Shown: positions 12,231 to 23,844 of the stretch, piece after piece
Layout of the letters: the number at the start of each line of letters is the position of its first letter
How positions within the stretch are numbered: position 1 is the stretch's first letter
Assembly: GCA_905182985.1 (NCBI GenBank)
Contig: CAJJDN010000022.1
Span: 399,450-463,449, forward strand
From: Paramecium sonneborni
Lineage: Eukaryota; Ciliophora; Oligohymenophorea; Peniculida; Parameciidae
Direction of reading: 5' to 3'
DNA length: 64,000 bases
The notes under the pieces: generated by a model
What the model was told of the DNA's origin: nothing
The model's database searches: none
Seen by the model: only the letters and a program-made list of their open reading frames with translations
Program-made: the position numbers and the translations under genes

Positions 12231-13860
12231 TCAAACTAATAGATGATCAAATTGTTTATTATTTTAAATAAAAGTTCTTACTTCATGTAATTCATGAAAT
12301 TGTTATTTTTTTAATAATGATTTTGCTAACTCCATATAACTTTTATATAAGAAAAATGAAAATTCTTTATGCTTATTCTTAACTGATTTTTATGCCCATT
12401 TATCGAACTCATATAATGAGTCATCGATGTCATAATTCTAAAATTTAGTAACATAATTATTTCTAAGAGTTGGTTCTCCAGGAAATGCAAGGATTATATG
12501 CATTAACAATACACCTATAGCATATAAACATTATTATTTTTAATCAACATAATCTTTGAATTGTTACTTTTACAAATCTTGAGAAAATGATTATGAATGA
12601 TTGAGATCTGCTAACATAACCTTTATTATATGAATTCATTACCTATATATCTCCAGTGATACTTTTAGTAACCATAATACTTTCAGGTTTTAAATCTCCA
12701 TGTGAGATTTACTTTTATTGTAAATACTCTAAACCACTTATAATCTAACATAAAATTTCATTTATTAGTTTGCTTTTCTATTCTTGAGGCATTGGATTCA
12801 TATAAAAATATGAATAACTCAAAAGATTTTTAGATTGTGAGATATATCCTGGATAAATACAATATTCTATCTAGGTAAATAGAAATAATTAATAGTTTTT
12901 TATTTCTAGCCACCATTCATATAGTCTAATTATGTTTGGATGTGAAACGCGTTAAAGAGTACGCGCTTCTTAAATTTTCAAGTAATCTTTAATTGAACTT
13001 TTAGTGTTAAATATATCTTGAAATGTGACATCTAAAGGAATATTTAACAATTAAATCTATAATTAGGTTGTTTTTTACTCTTTTAACAAAATAAAGTTAA
13101 TCATCCATAGGCTTATAGACATGATATGTTGTGGTTTATTTCTATTAATCTATTTCCTCATTCAATACAATAAACTCATTTTTGAATTTATTAATTCGCA
13201 AAAATTAATTTTTAAAATCTTACTAAATTTATTGTTCTTTTTATATATTTATATCAAAAAAGTAAAGTGTCAATCTCACTTACTAATCTTTTTATTCAAT
13301 TTACATTTTCTTATTCATAAATTCATTAAAAATATTTTTGTTTATGAAAATGAATGCTGTAGATTTTATTTATTAAGTAGATGTTATAAATCCTATGTTA
13401 ATATCCTAATAATAGATTTTAAAGAGAGAAGATTATTAAATCTAAATTTAAGAAAATTGACATACTTTAAATTCCTATTTAGATTGATAGTAATTAGTCT
13501 CTTGTATAAGCCTTTTTTTAATTGCTTTCTTTATTGCCTTTACAACCATGGTAATATGTCTAAAAAATGGATCATCATTAGAAAAGTTGATTGTAATTAA
13601 TGAAATAACAAGTAGTTGTTAAAAATTATAATAATCCTCCGAATTTAAAAAATCATTCTTCTATTTTAAATTTTCTTCCTTTTTATATATATAAAATACT
13701 ATACAAGTGTATGCATGATTTTATTTTTATCTGCATTTGGAATGTCTAATTTTACATTTTATGTTTCATCGCAGACCTCTTCAATATAAAATTTACTATC
13801 CATCATTTCATTAAATTACTAAATAAGATTTTCTCTATAAATTTACTTCTTCATTATCAT
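12231..13860 (-). CDS. Divergent protein kinase (possible pseudokinase)
   Basis: Start MIMKKQIYRENLIQQF. An N-terminal region of about 200 residues precedes a kinase fold. YFVKRIQLLN carries the VAIK-type lysine, EARTLQRVSHPNIIRLYEWW is the alpha-C/beta-4 region, HGDLKPESIMV (12694-12702 for HGD) is the catalytic loop, and VMLADLNHS stands where DFG belongs. No glycine-rich loop is visible before VKR. The catalytic Asp and metal-binding Asp are present, but HRD is HGD, the Asn of the loop is Ser, and DFG is DLN. Introns of 26, 22 and 22 nt give exactly 520 codons. Activity is doubtful; a scaffold or allosteric role is possible. It ends at TGA 12231-12233. Confidence 0.75.
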
Positions 13861-13899
13861 ACTATTGCATTTTATGTTATAAATAATATTTAATAAAAA
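13861..13899. promoter_or_regulatory. 39-bp divergent promoter region
   Basis: This gap separates the kinase start (-) from a short + strand gene; it is entirely AT-rich with no recognisable motif. Confidence 0.35.
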
Positions 13900-14130
13900 A
13901 TGAACATAAATACTTATATTTTAAGTACTATTAATGATCTTTCATAAAATGATAAAAAAAGATAAGCAAATTTATTTCAGCAATTTACTTAATCTTCCTA
14001 AGAATCAATTTAGTCTAGTAATAAAATACAGAGTGATATTTTAAAAATTTAACTAATTTCATAGTTGAAACATTTTTATTTTTTTCAAAAGAATCTATAA
14101 TTTAAAAATGTAAATATAGTAAATATTTGA
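13900..14130 (+). CDS. Short hypothetical protein, 76 residues
   Basis: A continuous frame of 77 codons from ATG 13900 to TGA 14128-14130, with the high TAA/TAG (Gln) use seen in real genes here (QANLFQQFTQSSQESIQSS). The N-terminus is MNINTYILSTINDLSQND. No intron, domain or membrane segment is visible. It lies head-to-head with the kinase gene and tail-to-tail with the large gene ending at 14186. Unknown function; it could be a chance frame. Confidence 0.4.
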
Positions 14131-14185
14131 ATTAATGTTTAGATTTGGTAATTATTAAATATTATAATTTTCAAATATACACTCT

Positions 14186-17100
14186 TCATAAAATATAAGA
14201 TTTATATAAAATCTTACTCTTTTTGAAATAGGGATGTTACTCTAAAACAAACTAAACTGTTTTTACAGTTATTTCTTTCAAAGTCAACAAGGGGTTATCG
14301 TTGTCCATATTATTTAATCTAATTATAAAATAGCATATTACCTTGTTTTTATGTAACTTTTTCCTGTTAACAACTATTTTTCAAAATTTCTTTGAAGCTC
14401 TTAGATTTTTTAGTCTAATTAATCATCTTCAATCATATCAACACATTATTATTACTAACCTTTATATTTATCTGATTCATCATCAGAATTCATCACATTT
14501 TCATTACTCTCCCTTTTACAAAGAAAGTCTTATACTTAATTCCATAATTCAGCTCCTCTTTTAATTCTTTTTTTTAGTACTTCTTCTAATTCAGGATGTT
14601 CTTCCCTCCATTTATTTTTTCTAATCTTATTTTTCAATTTATCCTCTTAAGGTGATTCTATTTCAATTAAATAATTCCTAAATTCTATTTACCTTTAACA
14701 AGGAGTGTAATCACATAATTCATAATATAATTAATTTTTATTCTAACTACTTGTTAACAATGATATATCAAGAAAAGAATTTTTTTAAGGTCCAAACTTT
14801 GTTTGTAATTCTTAATTTTGCTTATATTTATTCATTTAAGTATCATTTTATGAAATAGGTTTGTTTTAAAAAACCTTGAATTCATATCCTGGTTTCTATG
14901 TTAAAGCTGCTTAAAATACCTTTCCTAACAGTTGTTTCATATAAAGATTAAATTAATCTTAAATAAATGTTAAAACCTGTTAGTCTTCAACCTAAAATTC
15001 TCCTTATTTTAATTCCTATCGATATTGAGTTAATTTTTTTTAAATTGTTCCATTTATTAATATTGATTATTTTATTTTATTAGTTTAAAGATTTGATTTG
15101 CTAGAATTTTTTTCTAATTCTTCTTTATACTTTAGGTAATGTTTATTTATTAATTATTTTAAATAGGTATCTTATATTGATTGAGTATCTTTTTATAATT
15201 TTTCATTTAATAATTATAAAGTTGGAAGATTTATTAATGATTTAAAATATTCCTCTACTTTCTTTTTTTGGTTGCTATCAGTTATTTATTTGAATTCTTA
15301 ATTTCCAATTGAAATCCAATAATTTTTTGAAGAAAAAAATAATTCTAGCTCATTTAAAGGTAATTTACATTATTTTTTACTTTCAATTATCTCTTACATA
15401 ATAAATTATTTTGTTTAATACTTTTGAAATATTTCAATACATTTATTTATGTAATTGTAATCATTAAATTGCTAAGCTTCTTTGATTAAAAATGCTTTGT
15501 AGTTTTTTAATTCTTAAAATTAATTTGAAATTATGTCTGTTTAAGAAGAAGGTTCATATTATCCTTTCTCGCTCATTAAATTAGAAAATTTCTTTAAAAA
15601 GTCATTATTTCGAAAATTATCTTCACTTTTAATTACAACTTTATAGTCTTAACCAAAAAATTTGGAAGTAAAAACGCAAATTGCATTATATGTTGTAGAA
15701 TTATAATCATTAATACTCTTCATTTAATTAAATTCTGGAAATTATTCATTAATAGGTTTGCACTGATCTCCACCAAATTATGGAAATTTAATATAAAAAT
15801 TGTAAATCCTCTAAGCAATTTAAAATTACTCTGAAAAAGTAAATAAATCTTTCATATAAACCATAAATTCAATGAATTTATCTATTTCATTTTAATCTTT
15901 ATCTTGAAATGCAACTGCAGCAAATCTAACTCTTTCTATTTTATCAAAAAAACTAAATTTTTGTGGTCTAAAGAAAAACAATCCTTTTATTATAGAAGGT
16001 AAGAATATTACAAATGGATTATTTTAAAAAAAAACATCAAAATAAATAGATAATTCTTTTTATACATCTCCTGGAAATTTTTCTGCTTCTTTTTATATAT
16101 ATTATTCACAAATTTTTCTGATTTTATCTTCTCTTTATAAAATTTCTTAATATTCAACTAATTTCTTTTTCTAAAAATCTTATTTTAATTTAACAATGTT
16201 ATAGTAATAATCTTTATAAAATTATTGAATCATCTATTTATTCTATCTTTAATTGCATATGTATCTTAATCTTTGTTAAAAATTTAATGGATAAGATTTA
16301 AAGAATATTGCTTTAAAGTCTTTCTCATCCTTTTCTCCTTCTAATATAGAATCAGTTAATTTCTCAAATATTTTATTATAGTTTTTTAAATTTTAACTAC
16401 AATCATATATTAATTGAAATTCAAATATTTTTAATTCTCTAATCATTCTAATAGGTTTTTAGTAGTTTTAGATTTGAACATCAAGTTAAAGCATAACATT
16501 TATTAATTTATTGTTTATAGAAGGAAGAAGATTTTCTAACACTTATAAAGATTAATAACCCAAATTAGATCCTTATTTATCAAAATAATCTGATATAATT
16601 AATTTTTTAGTTTATTGATTTAGTTAAGCTAAAATTTAATCAAAAGTTTTATCTAAATCTACTTTATTTGTATTTTACATCATATCATATGCCAATTCTA
16701 AAATTTAATCTAATTCTTCTAATTATAGATTTGTTTCTACAATTAATGCACAAAATAAGTATAAATAGTTCCATCTAAACCTTAAAAAAGAAAGAATTAA
16801 TTATTAAACCTAAAAAATTATTTAAGATATAATTTTAGATTCCTCTATTTAGACTGCTTTTTCTAATTCTTAATATAAATGTAGATATATTTCTCTCCAA
16901 TGATCTAATTAAGCAATACTCGATTTTTTAGGCAATTAAAAAGAATTTATTTCTAATTTGATCAAATCTGTCAATTTTTTTTTAAATGAAAAACATTATC
17001 TTTTAAAATTTCGAACCTTCCTTGATTTTAAACTTTTATAAAAATATTTTACATATGGTATATCAATAAAAGAATAATAATCTTTTTGGGAATCCATGAT

Positions 17101-18004
17101 ACCATTTTCAAGTTCAGGTAATAATTTTAATATATCTGATTTATTTTATTTAATTTTTTTAGCTGAATTTACAAAATAATAAGAATTTAAATAAAAATTT
17201 AGTTTGTCTACAAAAATATATCCTAAAATTTTTTCTAATCCTCTATTCTGTTTTTCTTATACAAGATAATCTCTAAAAGCATAAAAATCTGTCAAAGAAA
17301 GGCTTTTAAATTTATCTTACAAATCTGGAGGAAGATTTAATAAAAATCTTTCTTATAAATTATTTGTCTATTTAACAGCTTTACTTTAATCAACGGATAC
17401 AATTTAACTTAGTAATTCTTATTCTTGTGAATTTAGACACTCAAAAACAGCCATTTCAAATTCTTAAGGAGTATTTCCTATAAAATTTTAATAAGTTGAA
17501 TCAATTTTTTATAAAATACTTTATGTTATTGCTAAATTTTAACAATGAGGAGATTGCATATAATCTTTAACAATCTTTTGGTAATAAACAAAATTTATAT
17601 GTTTAAATGCATCATCAGGACCTTTCAAAAATGCTTTTTCATAAAATTTTGCTATAAAATAATAAAGAGAATACCTAATACATCAGAGTATTTTTAGTTT
17701 ATATAGTGACTTAAGTCTGAATTTTGAATAAGTCTATTCTTAAATTTTTATTTATTCAGAATATTGTTGAGTATTTCAAAAGCTTTTTAAATATATTCTT
17801 TTTACAAATAAGAGTTAAAGAGTATTTTTAATAACTCTTGTAAAAATATCAACAATCTAGGATCTTATATGCAAAAATATAATTACTTTAATTTTGCTAT
17901 CCTATTTGTTTACAAATTTATTGTAAATATTAATCAGTAGATAAATCCTTTTCTATTGTTTATAGTAATATAATTTCTTCGTTGTTTTAAGGATCTTAAT
18001 GCAT
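14186..18004 (-). CDS. Large unidentified helical protein, about 1,249 residues
   Basis: Start MHQDPQNNEEIILLQ. The protein is mostly helical with scattered Gln-rich runs, no signal peptide and no membrane span. Recognisable landmarks are FKHINFVYYQKIVKDYMQSP, VFECLNSQEQELL, LNLPPDLQDKFKSLSLTDFY, FVIFLPSIIKGLFFFRP, KIERVRFAAVAFQ, YELCDYTPCQRQIEF and a charged segment WREEHPELEEVLKKRIKRGAELW near the C-terminus. Three introns of 23 nt give exactly 1,250 codons. I could not place it in a family: a HEAT/ARM-like scaffold or a Ufd2-like core were considered, but no U-box or other signature is present. It lies 305 bp downstream of the RPA1 gene on the same strand. Confidence 0.6.
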
Positions 18005-18309
18005 TTTTTGACTAAATGTTGTAAAATTATTTATTAAAAATATATTATAATATTTTATTAAACAATTTATAATAAAAGTAATTACTTTTTTTCAGTCCAT
18101 TTTTATTTAAAGAATGGATCTTAAAATTTTTTTTCTATTATAGCTTAAGTTAAAATAAATAATAAATTTTTTAATTTCCTCCACATCCACATGGTTATTG
18201 TAAAAATTTAGATTTATCTTTTATATATAGAAAGTTTTGGATTTATAAGTATAAAAATATTAGAATTATTTCTAGATAAATTGAAGATTGACACAAACAA
18301 ACTTTAAAA
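18005..18309. other. Intergenic, AT-rich
   Basis: About 305 bp between two co-directional genes, with long A/T runs. Nothing else is seen. Confidence 0.5.
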
Positions 18310-19681
18310 TCATTGATTTTGGTTTAGAATTTACATTATTGATTTATAGAGTTCTTGATTATCCTCTAAATATTCATCTTCAATAATATTTTAAATTTAG
18401 AATTTAGCTCTTCGTTCCTCATTATATGTTTCCATCTTAGCAATAATTAAAAATCTATATTCATGATAATTTGCTCTTTTTAGACATTTAGATTTTTCTT
18501 CATCACTCTTTAGTACAAATTTGTCACAAGAAAGATCTAAAATAAATTAATTAAAAACCTAAAATTCTTTCTCCAATATCATTAGGCACACTAACAGTGA
18601 GATTTCCAGTTGTGTCTGCAATTTTTGCATTAAAAATATATCTATAACAAGGTTTTTCAAAACTTTTATCACAATTTTAGCAGAAATATTATTTAGTTGA
18701 TGGTATTTGACTAATTTTTCTTTTACAAATATTGCATCCTTCATAAAAAAGAAGTTTATTAAAGATTGTTGTTATATATCCTCTTATTTCATAAAATTTA
18801 GTAGGCTTATTGTCTCTTGTTCCATCAAAATCCTTTTTAATTTATTCAATATATGATAAATTAAATTTCTTTTTTGATTCTTTTGGTCTTTATTCAATAA
18901 AATCTTTATTTTAACTATAAAATTCAAAGAATTCTTAGAATCCTTTAATTTTTTCTAAATTAGATTAATTTTTTTCATAAGTTGTTTAATTTGTGACTGT
19001 TAAACTTTTAACTGTTTAATAATCAGTTACTTTTAATCCTCTAAAAGCAACAATTTCATCTTTATTAAATTACCAATTTTAAGCTTATTATCCCCAAAGT
19101 ACTATATCAATTCCTCTTTCAGATTAATCATATAAGGTAATATTTCGCTTAGCCTTACTTTCTTTTGTCTTTGTTATAATCTATGTTATAGGTTTAATAT
19201 CTAGAATAACTCCAAGCACATCACATTTTTCATCTACTAATAAAGAATCAATTTCATCTATTTTTTTTATTTAATAAGGAAAAACATCAATTTCCCTATC
19301 CTCATTAGCTTCAATTATTTTTGAGAATTCTTCAAAATGTATTTAATAATCACTTTGAGTTTAATTTTTACTTTAATACCTATTTGCTTTTAATTAACCA
19401 TTTTCAAAAAAATAAACCTTTCCTAATTATACTTAAGCAAAAAACTTATCACACACTTAATTAAAAAATACTCCTTAGATTGTTGATTTATCTGAATCTA
19501 TAATTTCTATTGAAAATAATTTTCCCTTATTATTTTTAAATTAAGTAATATCAGATTTAGAAGTAATTCTCCCTTTTATTTTAAATCCCCTCATACCAGG
19601 ATATAATTCTGATATTTTTAATAAATCTTATTCCAAAGTATGATTTTCAATTTTTTGAATAGAAATAGCAGGTTTAAATTA

Positions 19682-19737
<56 letters not shown>

Positions 19738-20336
19738 GTTATTTTAAGTGATTTGATAATTTAATTCCAGATTTAGTAGATTACTATTCGGAATTGATAT
19801 TTTCATTAGTTTATTTTTATGATTATTCTTAAAAATCCTCTGATTCTTATTTTATTAATGATTATTTTTTATTTATATTTGAATTAATTTAGAGTTTATA
19901 GGGTGCTTTTGCAAACTTTATTTAAGTATCTCCATTTGCATTTATATAATTCTACATATTATGATTAAATTAATACCTAATCTTTATATTCTTCATAATT
20001 TAAAGGTTATCCTACCTGACCCTTATCTAAATACAATACTTCATGTTTACTAACCACAAAAAATGATTTATTTCTTTTTAAATCTAAGATTCTAATAATT
20101 GGTTTATATTTTGAGAGATCAGATGTAATTGATGGACTTAAATTAAGGATATGTAAAGTCATTTTTGCAAATCCATCACTACAAACACATGATGACAAAC
20201 AACCAATTTTTGCACTTATATTAGAATTATTATCGATTGATAAAATTTAAACATCGTATGGTATTGTAATTTCATTGCTTTCGACCATGCTTTTTAATGC
20301 CTCATGAGTTAATTAGGTAACTTTTTCAGTCATCAT
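18310..20336 (-). CDS. RPA1: Replication protein A large subunit (RPA70)
   Basis: The subunit binds single-stranded DNA in replication and repair as part of the RPA heterotrimer. The N-terminal OB domain starts MMTEKVTQLTHEALKSMV and contains PIIRILDLKRNKSFFVVSKH. A Gln/Ser-rich linker with the poly-Gln run (19685-19741) leads into DBD-A and DBD-B (YPGMRGFKIKGRITSKSDI, IQGVFFNQVCDKFF, IVLWGQQAQNW, IVAFRGLKVTDY). The C-terminal DBD-C carries the zinc site CNICKRKI ... YFCQNCDKSF and ends in a helical segment. Introns of 25 nt and 22 nt leave exactly 660 codons; stop TGA 18310-18312. Length and domain order match RPA1. Confidence 0.93.
19685..19741 (-). repeat. TAA trinucleotide run encoding poly-Gln in RPA1
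   Basis: Read on the minus strand in the RPA1 frame this is TAA, CAA, then 17 consecutive TAA codons: 19 Gln, of which 18 are written with the reassigned stop TAA. It lies in the flexible linker between the N-terminal OB fold and DBD-A. As a trinucleotide microsatellite it should vary in length between strains without frameshift. Confidence 0.85.
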
Positions 20337-21205
20337 TATATTTATTTATTACTTTTTTTTCTAATTTTGATTCCAAAAAAAACCCGCTAAATTTCTAACA
20401 AATGTATGTTTAAAAATGTATTAATTAAACAGATTTTAATATATAATAATCGAAAAATAGAATTAAATAAATTTTTTATTAATGAGATTATTAAGTTATG
20501 GTTAATAATTACCTCTTTTCATTTTTGCTATGGAAATAATTCAAAATATAGTTGTTTTCAAAAATATAGAAAACTATTGAATAAACAAAAATATCTGATC
20601 ATTATGGTAAAAAGATGCTAGTCAATAAAAATTATTAAGTTGACATTAAAAAATTAAAATAAAAAAAAATTTAACTTAATATTTGTCATATTTACAATTT
20701 TAGCTAAAAATTCAATATTTCTTCATTGAACTTTTACTTAAATTTATATTTCATAATAATTTAAATTCTTTTTAAATAAGTGTTAACAATAATTTTTATT
20801 TTACATCCTTTTAAAATTCAATCGTATTTCTTTTGCTTCATTAAAGAATATAATTATTGAACAAAAGATTTAAGTTATCTTTACAAATAGATTGATATAT
20901 GTGACTTCATTTCTTAATTCAATATATTTTTTTTAGTTTTTATTATAGTTTGATAAAGTGAATTCAACATCTAAGTTTTGACTTATTTACAAAATCTATA
21001 TCATTCAAAATCATTAAAATATAAGTAATTAATTTCTTCTTAAATGATTAATAGTGATTGATGAAATTTTATATTTCAAGAATAATTATAGTTTTTGTTA
21101 TAATTATTTTGAAAATGTTCTTAATAGTTTAATTCAAACTATTTCCTGATATAATTATACCATACACAATCTTAAAATAACAAAATTTTTCCTTTAATAA
21201 TATTT
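20337..21205. other. Gene-poor AT-rich stretch
   Basis: About 870 bp. A + strand frame from 20406 (MFKNVLIKQILIYNN) stays open for about 100 codons but has hardly any TAA/TAG codons, unlike the real genes here, and no recognisable content. I do not call it a gene. Confidence 0.45.
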
Positions 21206-21596
21206 ATGATTAAAAAGCCTCAAATTTAAAAGCTATCGATTCAAACAACAAATAATCATGAAGATTTTTCTGAAAATATAATATTACATAAAAGAGTAAT
21301 AGAAGATTAAAATGATAATACTTAAAGTACATAGAAATAGATTTATATTGAATTTAGAGTTTCTATATGCATTCGAGAAACCAATAATCAATCTAAAAAT
21401 TAACACAAATAGTCGTTAACACTCTGGAAGACTTTCAGCTTTTGATTTTTTTAGTGTAAATAGCAATAAAGCTAATTAAAAAAAAGCATTCTCAATTGCA
21501 CTTAACTATTTTAAAAATGAAGAGAGGAAGCCTATAATAATGAGAAAACCTGAGAATCTATATGGATTTTCAAAGGTCTCATCAAGATTAAAATGA
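21206..21596 (+). CDS. Hypothetical small protein, possibly with a 19-nt intron
   Basis: ATG 21206 opens MIKKPQIQKLSIQTTNNHEDF and continues with good Gln use (NDNTQSTQKQIYIEF). The downstream frame AFDFFSVNSNKANQKKAFSIA ... ENLYGFSKVSSRLK, ending at TGA 21594-21596, is also protein-like but shifted by one. A 19-nt intron (GTTTCTATAT...TCGAG) would join them into 124 codons. That is shorter than the other introns here and ends in GAG, so a frameshifted pseudogene is an alternative. No domain recognised. Confidence 0.35.
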
Positions 21597-22709
21597 TTCC
21601 TTTATTATTATTGTTTTTCTAAGAAATCAAATAAATTAATAAATTTTTTAATATCGTTCTTATTCTACGAATTACCATAAATAAAGATGGTTATATAATC
21701 TTATTTCGAATTGATTCTTTCAAAAAATTATCGTCATCAATCTAAACAAGAATATTTTTTTCAGACCTCTAAATTAATAAATTCAAGATGTATAAAAAAT
21801 GATTTTAAATACGATTCTAAAAACAAATTTGTAAACTGAACTATATATGGAATCAAATTATCCTTTAGATTAATAAATTTAGTCTTAAAGTACCTTTCAT
21901 AGCATTTTTAAGCAGAGGTATTTATTTTCTTTATCCATTCCTCTTAAAAAATAATTTACCTACTCATAAATCTAATTTTTGAATTTAGATTCAAAATATT
22001 TTTCTTTAATAATACTAGAATTTGTTTTGGAATTAATCTGAACTTATAATAAATAGAATAAAAAATTATTTTATGATCATTGTGACATTAAAAGCTTGAA
22101 CTTTAAATTAATACATTCCACTAAATCAATTTATAAAGAATTTATCCTTTTAAGATAGTATCCATATATATTGATTTGAAAGGTAATCGGTATGTTTTTT
22201 TGTGCAAAATGGATAAAATTACAATTAAGTCTCTATTCGAAATGCAACTTTATTATTGATTTCTTCTTAATTAATTATATTCTTCTTATTATTTTACAAT
22301 AACATTACAAAGTTTATCTATAAGGAAATATTTAAAAGAAATGTACTAATATTATTGCACTAATTTTTGAAAATAGAGATATATAATGTAGAATAATAAT
22401 ATTAAGTTAGATTTAGTTAATAAATTAATTAAATAAAAATGATCATCTTGTACTTTTTGAATGATTATTTTTTACTTTAGAATAATCAAATAGATGATTG
22501 ATTTAAATCTTAGACTAATATAGAATTGTATAAATATTTTTAAAAGAATTGGTTTGATTTTTTATAATATATTAAATTCAATATTTTATTGCTGCAAGTA
22601 TTGAAATGATCTTTTAAGAAATACTTAATGAATTTATATTAATTGAATAAGAACTATTCACATTTAATTAATTAAGGAAATCTTTTTATTTAAAAATATA
22701 ATTATTATT
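21597..22709. other. Gene-poor AT-rich stretch
   Basis: About 1.1 kb. Short coding-like fragments appear on the minus strand around 21800-21960 (for example IPLLKNAMKGTLRLNLLI) in broken frames, consistent with an old pseudogene. No complete gene is seen. Confidence 0.4.
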
Positions 22710-23061
22710 ATGGCAAATTAGGCAACAGCAGTAGCATACGCAGCTCTTTTATTGGCAGGATCAAAAACTCCATTAACAGTTGAAAATGTTGAAAAACTCA
22801 CAAAAAAAGTATTGATTAATTGAAATATTTAAAAAGGCTGGTGTGAATGTCTCATCATAATTAGCAAGCTAATTTGTTAGAGCATTTGAAGGAAAAGACA
22901 TTGTAAGCCTTCTTTCAGTAGGAGGAGGTTCAAGTTCAGCAGCACCAACTGCTTAATCAACTTAAGCTGCTGCTAAACCAGCTGAAGCACCAAAAGCAGC
23001 TGAAAAACCAAAAGACCCAGAACCTGAAGAAGATGTTGATATGGGAGGTTTGTTTGATTGA
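22710..23061 (+). CDS. RPLP1: 60S acidic ribosomal protein P1
   Basis: Start MANQATAVAYAALLLAGSKTP; after a 28-nt intron (GTATTGATTA...AAAAG) comes AGVNVSSQLASQFVRAF, matching the AGVNVEPF block of P1. An Ala/Pro/Lys-rich hinge follows, then the acidic C-terminus DVDMGGLFD, the ciliate form of the conserved MGFGLFD tail that recruits elongation factors. The total is 107 residues, normal for P1. P1/P2 form the ribosomal stalk. P1 is preferred over P2 because of the AGVNV block. The codon mix is less Gln-rich and more GC-rich than its neighbours, as expected of a highly expressed gene. Confidence 0.9.
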
Positions 23062-23844
23062 GATAAAATACAATAGTACATTAAAATATATTAAACTTGC
23101 AATTTATTAGGGCATTCTCTTTATTTATTCAAATTAAAGAATTTTTCTATTTATTTTTCATGTTCATTAAAGAATTATTACAATTTAGTTATATAAGTCT
23201 AATTTCTCAATAAATTAACATGAATTTAAGTTTATAGATAAAATTCTTAATAAATCATTTAAGTTTGGAAAGTAATCATAAATAGAAATTGTATTAACCA
23301 TTAATAGGAATAGTATTAAAAATTAATAAATTACATTTCATTCACAAATTTTTGTATTTTTAAATCTTTTAGATTAATTTAGTCTCAATATTTTATTTAT
23401 TGATATTTATTATTGATATTTTAATCTTGATCTACATTTTAGAAAAATTATTAAACTATTTTATTATTTATTTTAAAGGATCATTTAGAAGTTTTTATTT
23501 ATTATTATTCTTTATGATTTCTTTACAATTAAAATATCAATAAACTCAGATTTTCTATTAGATAACATTATATTTAGATAAAAATAGTTTGAATCTTCTA
23601 AAAAATTGTTTAAAATCTTTTGAATAAATATGAACAAATGGAAATTCTTATAATGAGTAAGTGGATTAAAAAAATTTTTTAATTTTGAATTATATCAAAA
23701 AGAATAATGTAAGATATGAACTTCTAAATTATATAGCTTGATTATAATATATGTTTTGTTATTTAATAAAAATTATTAAATTTTACTATAAAACTAGAAC
23801 AATTACATAATTCAAATTTAATTTTTAAGTAATTTTAAAATCAG
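23062..23844. other. Intergenic, AT-rich
   Basis: About 780 bp with frequent TGA in all frames, poly-A/T runs and no gene-like frame. Confidence 0.5.

Noticed and set aside
13121..13600. 159-codon + strand frame rich in Phe/Leu
   Set aside because: It is antisense to the N-terminal exons of the kinase gene, whose frame is exact after intron removal; the hydrophobic composition is that of a reverse-strand shadow.
20406..20730. About 100-codon + strand frame starting MFKNVLIKQ
   Set aside because: It has almost no TAA/TAG codons, in contrast to all confirmed genes here, and no recognisable sequence; chance is likely in AT-rich DNA.
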